Of a stretch of 64,000 bases of DNA, positions 44,444-55,498 are shown in pieces. The stretch is from Hordeum vulgare subsp. vulgare (taxonomy: Eukaryota > Streptophyta > Magnoliopsida > Poales > Poaceae). Every line of letters starts with the position of its first letter. Positions within the stretch are counted from its first letter, which is position 1. A program made the translations under genes and the position numbers. The notes under the pieces were generated by a model, which saw only the letters and a list, made by a program, of their open reading frames with translations, was not told the origin of the DNA and made no database searches. The DNA lies in assembly GCF_904849725.1 (NCBI RefSeq), contig NC_058524.1, forward strand, positions 553,477,763 to 553,541,762, in the 5' to 3' direction.

Positions 44444-45985
44444 TGATACGTCTCCAACGTATCTATAATTTTTTATGATTCCATGCTATTATAGTATCAA
44501 CTTGGGATGTCTTATATGCATTTATATGCCATTTTATATCATTTTTGGGACTAACCTATTAACTCAGTGCCCAGTGCCAGTTTCTGTTTTTTCCGTGCTT
44601 TTGACCTTTTTCAGAAAAGAATATTAAACGGAGTCCAAACGGAATAAAACCCGCGGGATGATTTTTTCCATAACAAAAGATATGTAGAGGACTTGGGAAC
44701 CAAGGCAGAAGGTCTCGGGGGAGGTCACGAACCCCCTAGGCACGCTCGAGGGGGGTGCCTAGCAGGCTCGTGGGCCCCCGTGGCTCCTTTGCCCTACCTC
44801 TTTCGCCTATAAATTCCCTAAAATCCCAAAACCTCCACAGAGAGCCACGAAAATACTTTTCCGTCGCCGCAAGCTTCTGTCTCGGCAAGATCCCATCCAG
44901 GGACCGTTCTGGTGCCCTGTCGGAGGGGGATTCGGACACGGAGGGCTTCTTCATCAACACCATTGCCTCTCCGATGATGCGTGAGTAGTTCACCACAGAC
45001 CTTCGGGTCCATAGCTAGTAGCTAGATGGCTTCTTCTCTCTCTTGGATCTTCAATACAAAGTTCTCCATGATCTTCATGGAGATCTATCCGATGTAACTT
45101 TCTTTTGCGGTGTGTTTGTCAAGATCCGGTGAATTGTGGATTCATTATCAGATTATGTATGAATATTATTTGAGTCTCCTCTGATTTCTTATATGCATGA
45201 TTTCGTATCCTTGTAATTCTCTTCGAGTTATGGGTTTCGTTTGGCCAACTTGATCTATAATTCTTGCAATGGGAGAAGTGCTTGGTTTTGGGTTCATACC
45301 GTGCGGTGTCCTCACCTAGTGACAGAAGGGGTAGCGAGGCACGCATCGTGTTGTTGCCATCAAGGGTAAAAAGATGGGGGTTATATCATATTGCATGAAT
45401 TTATTGCTCTACACCATGTCATCTTGCTTAAGGCGTTACTCCGTTTGTTATGAACTTAATACACTAGATGCATGCTGGATAGCGGTCGATGTGTGGAGTA
45501 ATAGTAGTAGATGCAGACAGTATCGGTCTACTTGTCTCGGACGTGATGCCTATATGTATGATCATTGCCTTAGATATCGTCATGACTATGCGAGATTCTA
45601 TCAATTGCTCGACAGTAATTCGTTCACCCACCGTAATACTTGCTATCATGAGAGAAGCCTCTAGTGAACACTATTGCCCCCGGGTCTATTTTACACAACA
45701 TATATTCAGCTCTACATACAAAAATACCTTGCTGCACTTTTATTTCTATTTACCTTTCATCCCTGTCAGATCTCACCTTGTAAGTAATTGTGAAGGGATT
45801 GACAACCCCTTTATCGCGTTGGGTGCAAGTTTGTTTGTTTTTGCGCAGGCTCATTGGTGCCTCATCTTGATACTCCTACTGGATTGATACCCTGGTTCTC
45901 AAACTGAGGGAAATACTTATCTCTACTTTGCAGCATCACCCTTCCCTCTTCAAGGGTAAAACCAACGCAAGCTCAAGAAGTAGTA
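44444..45985 (+). mobile_element. Solo LTR, gypsy-type, 1542 bp, inside the copia LTR
   Basis: It begins TGATACGTCTCCAACGTATC and ends CTCAAGAAGTAGTA; flanking bases are GGGTC on both sides (44439-44443 and 45986-45990). The expected terminal CA is TA here. There is no internal domain. It differs in family from the solo LTR at 29016 (TGATACGTCC start). Confidence 0.93.
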
Positions 45986-45989
45986 GGGT

Positions 45990-46140
45990 CGTCCCCACGG
46001 GGTCTAGGAAAATCTCCCTCGACACCCCATGCGCACGAGCTCCTTGACCCTCATGCACACGGGGTCGAGTGTTAAGTTCTCTGGACACCCTGTGGACACG
46101 GGGTCTCTGACCTTTGTGCACACGGGGCCTAGGGTTTGAC
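45990..46140 (+). repeat. Imperfect minisatellite with CACACGGGGTC core
   Basis: Cores such as CCCCACGGGGTC, GCACACGGGGTC, GGACACGGGGTC and GCACACGGGGCC recur at intervals of roughly 25-50 bp, with one more at 44420-44437 before the solo LTR. Similar cores reappear at 47380-47520. They belong to the copia LTR. Confidence 0.6.
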
Positions 46141-48560
46141 TCCTGGGGTCTCTTGACTAAGTGAGGATACTAGTTGGTCTTTGGATGCATATAATCAAGC
46201 CATCAAGATTGATTTCATTGACTAACCAAATATGTTCAAGGTGGAGTTCATTAGATGATCTCAAAGATTGGCACATTTGGGCTTATAAGAACCAAGGTCT
46301 TGAGAGTATAATTAAAGGGAAGAATTCAAGCTATGGTATGATCAAGAGCAGATCATGATGAGCTCATGTATTGGGTTTTGGTTGATCATATCTTGAAGCA
46401 AGAAACAAGAGTGAAGAATTCATTGTGTCTCTTAAGAGTTTGTGATGGGGCATTTAAAAGAGCAAGTGATGACCAATATGATGTTCATGGTGAATCTTAA
46501 TATGGCCATGAAAGAGATTTGGTGATATAATCTTGAAGCAATGTAGTAAAATGAAGAGTTCATTATGACTTTCAAGAAACCAATATAGATCTTGAACTAA
46601 AGTTGCTGGTTGACCAAGATGAATCTCAAAGATTGTATCTAGGTGGTCAACACACAAGCGCAAACAATGTATCGTGTAGGATCAAGTGATCTAGTGGTAT
46701 GGTAAGTAGCCGTGAATTGAATTTTTTGCACTAACGCTTGCTATTTGTTTGATATGTCTATGTGGGTTAGGTGTTTCTCATGGGCTTCCATCAAAATAAA
46801 GATTTCGAGTAGCCTATGTGAGGATGCCATCAAGTGGTGATGGTCATCGGGTTCGAGGAGTCCAAGTACAAGATGAGAAGATGGTGGTTATATGCTTTGA
46901 AGCTTGTGGTCCACATAATGATAATGTGCATGTCAAGATGGACTTAAGTTAAGGCTTCCCTCATTGCAATATGAGGAAGTATTTCGAGTATCTTCACGAA
47001 GTCATCATGGACAAGAAAGAGATTACAACTTAAGGCAAGCATTAAAAGTCATCAAGAAGGTCAAGTGGAATGTGCAAGTCAAAGGTATACCTTAGCTAGG
47101 TTTTCCTAGTTTTGTCGGTCTCATTATACTTGGTGGGAGAAAGCATTATAGGTTTGATAGACTTACTATCAAGAGGGACTTTTGGGCAAGTTGCTTGAAT
47201 ACGTCGCATGTTGAGATCTCATACCTTTGCATGATTTGAATCATTCTTTCTTATTGATATTGGGTGGTTCTCTATGTGATGACCTTGTGCTTTTTCTTAG
47301 CTTTAAAATGAGCCCAAGATCATCGAATTCGGAGTTCGTATGCCAAAGTTATGCATGTTTATGTTTCCTGCTTTGGGTTGTCCTTGGTACCACGTGTGCA
47401 CGGAGTTTTGAGGATGTGTGCATGCCCCCCTCCCGTGCACACGAGTTTGTACCATGCGCATGGGACCCCATGGGCATGGGGTCTCAACTGTCGTGGGCAC
47501 GGGGTGTCCCGGAAGTCTTCGTTGGAGCCCCAACGACTAGTTTTGGAGGTTGGCCATTAAAAGCCCTTCCTCCCACCGGTTTGGGGGTGTTAATACACTT
47601 TATAAACATTATTTTGAGCATCATACCACCTCTCCCAATCCCCTACCTCTCCTATAAATGAAGGGGGGCGGGGGGTTGTGGATGGATCTTGGAGTCATTT
47701 GTTGATTTCCTCCATTGCATCCCCTCTCTCCAATCTCCTACTTTCGAGAGTGCATCTTGTGAGATTGAGAGAGTGAGTTGAGTATCTATTGATTGAGCTT
47801 GCATTGCATTTTTTGCATTGGTTTGAGCTCCCCGCATAGATTTGTTTGAGTGAGAGCACGTGAGTTTATTACTCTTGGAGGCTTCTGCCTCCTAGAGGGT
47901 TTGGTGATATATTGTGAAGTTTGTGAAGAGGCCTAGGTGACCAAGGTTCCTCGGAAGCTTCCTTTTGTGGTGTGCTCCTGGGAAGGGTGCGAAGTGGCCT
48001 AGGTGGTCAAGTTCCTCTGGAAGCTTCCGTGTTTGTGGTGTTCTCCGGAGAAGTTTGTAAAAGTGTTGTGGTCGCCTTCAAGACCAACCCCTAGTGAATC
48101 GAGGCTCATCTGGTGGGGGTGACTCGAAAGTGAGAATACGGTGAGCCACTTGGTGGCGCTCCAAAGCTTTGGCTTCGGCACCGCTCCAACAGAGATTAGC
48201 ACTCTCACGAGTGCGAATTTATGGATAAATCTGTGTCCCCGAATCACTTGTGGTTATCTCATTCCCACACATTTTACTTTCCGCGATTCATACTTACGCA
48301 TATTGATATATCTTGTGCTAGTTAGAACTTCTTAGTTGCTCCTCATTTCCATATCTTGTGATATAGTTTGTGGTTGCTAGTTTCTTTAAGTTCATATCTT
48401 GTTTAGCATTGATTGTTGGTGCACTTTATTAAGCCTAGCATATTTAGGATATGTGCTTGAAAAGTATCTGTTTAGTTTAATTTTGCATTAGGATGAAGCC
48501 AAATCCGTAAAAGTTCCAAAATGCCTATTCATTCCCCTAGTCATCATCTCAATCCTTTCA

Positions 48561-48575
48561 ATTGGTATCAATCCC
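48561..48575 (+). other. Primer binding site of the long-LTR copia element
   Basis: ATTGGTATCAATCCC follows the LTR end; TTGGTATCA matches an initiator-methionine tRNA PBS core. Confidence 0.75.
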
Positions 48576-48616
48576 AAGTTTCTACTTGGTAGGCTTCATA
48601 GCCTAGAGAGTAAAGA

Positions 48617-50900
48617 TGTCTACTAGTGGTATAGTGCACAATGATGCTTTTTGTTTTAGTGGCACAAACTATCACTTATGGAAAATTCACATGCTTTTTA
48701 TTTCCAGACCATGGGTCCAAATTATGTGTGAACTGTTCTTGTAGGGGATTCTTGGTGGAAGGATGATTTTTGTCAACCTTATGAGTAAAGTGATGATATG
48801 CTTTGTGGGTATGGTGCTAAGAATGCCATAATCCGGTCTATATCCCACGACGTGTTTGAGTCAATCACGACTTGTGTGACGGCTCATGATATGTGGACCA
48901 AACTTGAAGGAATATATGGTGGGTCTAATTTCGATGAGGTTCATCATCTTATGGGGGAGTCAATTGAGGGGTTCTCCACATATTCAAATTATGAAGACCT
49001 CCATATTGCTTCTTCCTCCGCATGCTTGGACATTTCAACTTCTTCCACCTCACCATCATATGACATGTCCCAAGGTAATGACATGGTGAGTGGAAATGTA
49101 TTTTGTGATGATGAATTTATGGTCAACATTGATGACCTTTCATGCATTTTTTAATGTTGTAGCTTCCTTGGACTTGAACATATGTAGAAAAAATGATATA
49201 CATTCTTGGGTTGATAGTCCATGCATGTCATTTATAGATTCCTTGAATACCTTTTGTGATGATATGCATGATACTCCTCCTTGCCATGACCTCTATGCTT
49301 ATATTTCCTCTAGTTGTTGTTTGACTAACTATGGAGAGGAAAAAAATAAAATTAGTGAACACATCACTAATGGAGAAATATCTAGAAGAGCAAAGAAGGA
49401 AATCACCATGTTGGAGAGGAAATGCTATGAGTGTCAAGAGGATGGACATGAATCTCCTACTCTTATTGATGAAGGATCTTCATCTCCGAAACAATCATCA
49501 TCAACCTCCAATGTTCATATGTGCCTCATGGCAAGAGGTATTACCAAGGTAGCATCTACTCTTAGTAATGATAATCATATAGTGATAATGAATGTGATAG
49601 GGATATGAGTCAACTAATGTATGAAATTGTAAATTATCTTCATGGTGTAAATAAGAACACTTATGTGATGTTTAAAGATCTTATTACTTGTTTCAAAAAG
49701 TGTAATGATTTACTTCAAAAAGAGCAAGAACACAATGAAAAACTTGATTGTAACCTTATTGATGCTCTAGAAACACTTACAGACTTGGAATTTTCCACAG
49801 AAGAGACTGAAGTTGCTCATGATCAACTTAAAATGGATTTTCAACAACTTGATCTTGCGTCCAAGAATGTCAAATGAGAGCTCACCAAACTCTCTAAGTC
49901 TTATGAGGAACTTCAAGCTACTCATGTAAAGTCTCTAATTTATACTATCTCCTCTCATATTGTCAATGATGCTTGTGCTACTAACTCTATTCCTTGTGAG
50001 AGATCTATCTTGAAGGAGAATGTTGAGCTAAGGGCTCAACTTGCTGTGCTAACTAGAAATTATGGGAAATTATAATAAAGTCATGAAAAGCTCTCGAGAT
50101 CTCATGATGACCTTCTAATCTCCCATGAAAGTCTAAAGTTAGCTTATGAGGCCATTGTGACTAAGGTAACATCTTGTGAGCCTCATGTGGACATTAGCAC
50201 TATTTCTACTCAAAATGCTTTATTGACATGTGTTAGTCCTCGTGATTCATCTAGACATATTATTGCCAATTCTTGTGATGAGTTGCTCTCCTTGCCTTGT
50301 TGCTCTAACAATGAAGCTTCTACTTCCTCTAGTACTTTTGTTGATACTAACCTTATAGAGGAAAACTGCTCAAGGTCCAAGTCATTATTTTGAATAAGGA
50401 CTTGGAAAAGTGTCATGAAGGTAAATCCACTCTCAAAAATATATTGATTTTTCAAAAATCCACTCATGAGAAAGGTGGAATTTGGTTCATCTCTAACAAC
50501 AACAATTCCAAGAACAGGAAAAAGGACAAGACCAAGTCAAGAATGAGGCCAACATTACATGCTTCAAGTGCAAAATTGTTAGACACCATGTGAGATCTTG
50601 TCCATCAAAGAATAAGGATTAAAATGTGAAGCAACTAGGGAAGCAGCCTCAACTTCAATCTCAAGGTCAACCTCAAGTCAAATCTCAAGGTCAACCTCAA
50701 GTTGAAGAAAGGCCACTGCCAATGATGAACCAACATAATGCTCCCCAAGTTGAGAAAATTAAGAAAAATAGAAGGGGGAGAACACGTGCTACAATTGTCG
50801 TGAGAAGGGACACATATCATAATGTTGTCCCAAAGGTAACATCCCTAAGACTCCTCTAGTCAATGATCATTATTTTCTTAGAAAGGATGTTGTTGGCAAT
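48617..50900 (+). pseudogene. Copia gag (UBN2-type), decayed
   Basis: The ATG at 48617 starts MSTSGIVHNDAFCFSGTNYH, followed by WKIHM. Many stops and shifts follow, with traceable pieces at 48798-49154 (HDMWTKLEGIYGGS), 49090-49608 and 49605-49877 (coiled-coil-like, D/E/K/Q-rich). Two zinc knuckles remain near the end: CFKCKIVRHHVRSC (50560-50601) and a second CYNCREKGHIS copy near 50790-50830 with a stop inside. A Gln/Pro repeat (SQGQPQV) separates them. No pol follows. Confidence 0.82.
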
Positions 50901-50965
50901 TTTTTACAAAGTATGTTGGTGCCCAAAGTGGTTTTGAAATGGAAAAGACCATTACGGTTGCCAAG

Positions 50966-52452
50966 TGATGACCCACAAGCGCAGGGGATCTATCGTAGCC
51001 TTTTCGATAAGTAAGAGTGTCGAACCCAACGAAGAACAGAAGGTACTGACAACCGATCTTGAGCAAGGAATAACTGCAAGCACTGAAAGGTAAATTTTTA
51101 TGGGTTTTCTGGTATAAGCAACAAGGAAATAAATGCAAGGAAAGTAAATGGTGCCGAGGTGCAGCAAGTGGCCCAATCCTTTTGAACACAAAGGATAAGC
51201 CGAGGGACTAAACTTATAAAGACTAAGCCATTCCCGAGGACACGCGGGAAAGATAGTCAAATGATTTCGCCATATTCCGTCTAGTACTATGTTTTGTATT
51301 GATAAGTGTTATGTGGGTGGATCTTTACTAGTGCACCTTCTAGGTTAATACAAGTATAATCATGATTAAACCTCTTGCAAGCATCTGCAAATACAAGAGA
51401 GAAATTAAGGCAGAGTCTAACCATAGCAATAAACTTTAGGATCCAATACTCCCTCGTGCAAACGCATGCGAACTGGGGTTCAAGTTTCTGTCACTCCGGC
51501 AACCCACCATAAGCATTCTTTATACACGATGCATTCCCCTAGGTCCTTAAAAAGGTGAAGTGTTATGTAGCCGATGTTCACATAACACCACAACTTAAAT
51601 ATCAATCAACACATATTACTTCAACATCATATGACTACTACCAACTAGACTTCTCCCATGTCCTCAAGAACTAAAGGAACTACTCACAAGACATAAAAGA
51701 GATCATGATCAGAGGGGATGAAATATGATGAACAATCTGGCCATAACAATAATTCTCCAACAATACTCAATAGCATTCACCACAAAAGAGTAATCAACAC
51801 CGGTAGAGTAAAGAGGATGAATAGTGCAACGTATAACTCCGATTGCAATGGTAAAGTGAGATGGGGTGAAGATGGAGATGGTGCTGGTGATGATGATGAT
51901 GGTGATGATGATCTCGATGATGCCCGTGACGATGGTGATGACGATGAGGATGATCTCCCCTTCCGGGAGGAGTTCTCCTCGGTGGAAGCTGCCCGCCGGA
52001 AAGGTCTTTTCTTCTTTGTAGGTTTCCCCCTCGGAGCGGTAGCGGACTGCGAAAACTCTTCTTTTTCCAGGATTTTTATTTCATGAGGGTCATATAGGCC
52101 AAAGAGGGGCACCGGAGGTGGGATCTACCGCCCACACGGGCTCCCTGCGCGGCTAGGAGGCAGGCCGCGCGACCAGGTTGCCTGGGTGCCTCGTGGGCTT
52201 CCTCCGGCCTGTCTTCGTGTTCTGTTCGGAAACTCCTTCCCCGTAAATTTCAGCTGAGTTGGAGATGTTCTGATATGGAAACTCTTCGTGCTCTTTTCTC
52301 CGCTGAATCCTGCGTCTGCTGTTTCAGCACCAGAAAGTTGTAAGCTGTGTAAAATAAGCCAAAACACTACAAGAACATCATCATATTGTGAAATATATCA
52401 ATGAATAGAGACAGATTATGATACAAAATAGTGATGCATTTTGGACGTATCA
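50966..52452 (-). repeat. 3' LTR of the truncated gypsy element
   Basis: On the plus strand it starts TGATGACCCACAAGCGCAGG and ends TTTGGACGTATCA, 1487 bp. It is the same family as the solo LTR at 29016-30543 in opposite orientation. A minus-strand GC-rich stretch at 52090-52250 is typical of the family's leader. Confidence 0.9.
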
Positions 52453-54138
52453 ACTCCCCCAAGCTTAGACCTCGCTTGTCCCCAAGCGAATACTGAGCTC
52501 GGTAAACTTGTCCACAAGTTCACAGAGTGAAGTGTCGATTAATAAGAATACGGACAACAAGGATCATAATTTCTCTACTAAACTCAACCATCCTTAACAA
52601 CAATCTCAACTCATAAGGCCATATGCAAGAGTAATATCAATTAAAATCAAAAGTAGGGCTAAGGAAACTCATCAAACCATGGCACACATTTCCTTGGTCA
52701 AAGAATATCTAATAACTTTTAACTTTTTCTCTTCCTCTTATATTTTGATGAGATCAATTGAAGCTTTTTGAAAGAAGATGTTATTAGTCAAGAAGTGAAA
52801 ATGCTAACACAAAGGAAGATGTTTGCTTTAGCTAGGCTTAACAAACAACTTACTTTTCTTAATGATAATGTCAACAAAGTTGTGATATGGCAATTCTCAA
52901 TGAAACAATATAAATGCGTGCATCTTTGTCAACATAAGGTGTCCGCTCTTTTATAGGATAGAAAGAAGTAGGTTTACCAACTCAACATAAAAGTAAAGGA
53001 TTAGCCGTTCGCAGAAAGAAGTAGGTAAAACTCATGTGCTAGAGCTTTTAGAGATTTTGAAATCAATAAGATTGTAACACAAGCTTTTGAGAGGTGCATA
53101 ATCCGTCAGCGAATGCTAGCAGATAGCCCAATACTTCTCATACTGGACAAGTTTTGAGGAACGGCTCCCAAAGTGGGGACGATCACATCCCCTTAGTCTC
53201 CTTTGTTTATCACTACCAAAGTTTTCTGATTTCTCATAAACAAAGCGTGAAGGAGGTTTTGTTTGTTGCTGTTATCTTTTATGAGCTGGGCGCACTCGTG
53301 CCAGTCCCTCCTTGTATTAGGGGTTCGCAGATTAGACATGCAAACCCAGGATAAAGCTTGTACAGTATGAGAAGATCATGAATTATCTACTACTTCCTCA
53401 TGAACTAAAACAGAGGCACAAAACAGGGAATAATATTTGAAGGTTTAAAGATAGCACATGAGTAATATACTTTAGGAGTGGCGGTGAAATACCACATATA
53501 GGGAAGGTATGGTGGACTCTTGGGAAGGTTGAGGTTTCAATGTATGGGTGCACAAGCAGTATTCCCGCTTAGTACAAGGGTTGGCTAGCAAAGGCTTTTG
53601 AGAGCAGACAAATGATGTTGACTTAGATGCAAAATAATATAAAGTTTAACATAAAGAATTGGCATGAAACATCAAGTTGTCTTCCTTGTTAGCATAACAT
53701 TTCAAGCATAAGAACATAATGGTTTTGGCTATGTCGCTACTAGAAAAACTCATGCTTGTTGTTATGACCAATGCTATGTTTGCCAAGATTAAATAAAGTT
53801 TTCAAAGCCATACCTGATATATAAGATCAATACTCACATAAGAATCAACAGATAAGGTCGATTGCATGAAGAGAATACCAGGTGCAACGAAGAAACCAAT
53901 AGACTTCTCATCAATATTCCATCATAGACAACTGCACACTCACGGATACAAGACTCTCCACAAAGGAGTGATAGACCTCAATGCAAACACTTATTTCATA
54001 AGATAACTTCCCTAGACATGATACGCCACTAGACTTGACCATAAAACATAAAGAATAAAAATAAAGATACTTGGCACTCCCCCAAGCTTGGAACAAGCTA
54101 AGGGAATGCCATTACCCATGAAGATTTCACTCTTCATC
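52453..54138 (-). other. Non-coding 3' region of the gypsy element with two PPT-like motifs
   Basis: ACTCCCCCAAGCTTAGACC (52453 onwards) is the PPT on the minus strand (GCTTGGGGGAGT type). A second, similar motif, ACTCCCCCAAGCTTGGAAC, lies at about 54076-54094, just downstream of the accessory frame. No coding region exists between them. Confidence 0.7.
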
Positions 54139-54582
54139 CTACTTGTTGTTCTTCAAGTCTGCTATTATGCGCCGAAGGGTTTGGTTTTTAGCTTCCAATA
54201 TGGACACCTCTACTTTAAGCGCACGTAAGTATTCACACAATTGGTTAGTGATTCTACGAGCTTCAGATATATTAGATGACCCATGTGGAGCTTCTAGTGG
54301 AGGGACAGTTCTTGAAAGGTTCAGAGAAAGATCATGTTGAGGGTTAATAAACCCCACGAGGATGGGGTTGTTGGAGCTGGATCCTCGTGATGAAGGATCT
54401 CCTTCTTGTTGGATGGTGACCATCTTGACTTCCTCTCTCACGGGGCGCTCCATCTCTGCTTGCCTTGCGGCAATTTCTTCATTAGTAGCCCATCCGGTGA
54501 CCTTCCCTTGGTTGATATCTTGCTGGACACGACGCAAATGACGACCCGTGTAGTCTTCCCTTCTTGAGTCACAAGAAGACAT
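54139..54582 (-). CDS. Accessory ORF of a Triticeae gypsy element, 147 residues
   Basis: Minus-strand frame starting MSSCDSRREDYTGRHLRRVQ, with an EVTGWATNEEIAARQAE-like stretch and a C-terminal helix EVSILEAKNQTLRRIIADLK that could form a coiled coil. An upstream in-frame ATG at 54891 exists, but that extension is GC-rich and low in coding character. The frame sits between integrase and PPT. Function unknown; similar frames occur in this place in related elements, from memory. It has no stop, in contrast to most coding sequence in the nest. Confidence 0.6.
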   Translation of the reverse strand: MSSCDSRREDYTGRHLRRVQQDINQGKVTGWATNEEIAARQAEMERPVREEVKMVTIQQEGDPSSRGSSSNNPILVGFINPQHDLSLNLSRTVPPLEAPHGSSNISEARRITNQLCEYLRALKVEVSILEAKNQTLRRIIADLKNNK

Positions 54583-54917
54583 CTCGAACAATAGCTTCTT
54601 AGCCTGGCAGAAAAAGATCAAAAGAGAAAACACACGGAATCGCAAGATACAAAACCGGGACGATCCGGGAAAATATATAGCAAAAAATTCTGCACCAAAA
54701 GGAAGGTAAGAAGCCAAAGTGGGGTCCAAGACGGACTCTTGGTGGCCCAGGCGGCCTCCCTGCGTGGCCCGGAGGCAGGTCGCGCCACCAGGTTGCCTGG
54801 AGCCCCGGGAGTTCCTTTCCGGCTCCACTTCGGCTCGGAATTTTCCTAATTTTGCAAAAACACATAATACGGAACTTTTATTAGTGTTCACGAAGTTTTC
54901 CTTACCGTATTACATAC

Positions 54918-55498
54918 CTATTCTTGTTCTGTTTTTGCTGGTGTCTGACATAGTATTGCAATACGTTCTTCATGAGTAGCTATCTGTATCACATCCACCT
55001 CTACATTGATGGGGTCTCTAGCCATGTAATGCTTGAGTCTTTGCCCATTCACAACATGTGGTTTCGTGTCTTCAAAATTGTTAATCTTGATTGCACCTGA
55101 GCGGTAGACTTCTTCGATATGGTATGGTCCTTCCCACTTGGAAAGTAATTTACCTGGAGAAAACCTGAAACGAGATCTATACAAGAAAACTTTATCACCA
55201 ACATTAAATTCATGTTTCAAAATTCTCTTGTCATGCCACTTCTTTACCTTTTCTTTGAACATTTTTGCAGTCTCGTAAGCTTCAATTCTCCACTCATCTG
55301 GAGAAGTCAAGTTCATGAGACGCTTTTCACTAGCAAGCTTTGGGCGAGCATTAAATTCTCTAACAGCCCAGAAAGCTTTGTGTTCTAACTCTAAAGGTAG
55401 ATGGCATGCCTTGCCATAGACCATCTTATACGGAGACATTCCCATCAGATTTTTGTAAGTAGTTCTATACGCCCACAAGGCATCTCCTACAGTATTTT
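54918..55498 (-). pseudogene. Gypsy integrase C-terminal part, truncated
   Basis: The frame reads [40 protein letters not shown] and [20 protein letters not shown], then [12 protein letters not shown], the characteristic gypsy integrase tail (GPY/F module). It stays open to the stop at 54918. The catalytic core lies upstream of the break at about 55498 and is missing. Confidence 0.9.

Larger units (their letters stand above)
44157..48560 (+). repeat. 5' LTR of the long-LTR copia element, interrupted
   Basis: It starts TGAAAGGGCATCTAGCCCC and ends ATCCTTTCA directly before the PBS. It is interrupted by the solo LTR at 44444-45985. It contains CACACGGGGTC-rich minisatellite patches at 45990-46140 and 47380-47520, and a likely promoter with CCTATAAATGAAGG (about 47650). 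Confidence 0.75.
44157..50965 (+). mobile_element. Long-LTR Ty1/copia element (Maximus-like), incomplete
   Basis: A 5' LTR (44157-48560, containing a solo LTR), a PBS and a decayed gag are present in that order on the plus strand. At 50965 a minus-strand gypsy element begins and the rest of the copia element (pol, 3' LTR) is not seen in the window. Without the solo LTR, the LTR is about 2.86 kb. The Maximus name rests on gag wording (SGTNYHLWKIHM) and LTR size, remembered and not searched. Confidence 0.75.
50966..55498 (-). mobile_element. Ty3/gypsy element (minus), truncated inside integrase
   Basis: Its 3' LTR is at 50966-52452, then reading rightwards come the PPT, a long 3' untranslated part, an accessory frame (54139-54582) and integrase C-terminus (54918 to about 55498). 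Everything upstream (RT, protease, gag, PBS and the 5' LTR) is missing. The left target base run is CCAAG (50961-50965). It inserted into the copia element just after gag. Confidence 0.88.

Noticed and set aside
51718..52112. Asp-rich 122-residue plus frame and its Ser-rich antisense
   Set aside because: GATGATGGTGATGATGAT-type repeat in the gypsy LTR; low complexity and no start context.
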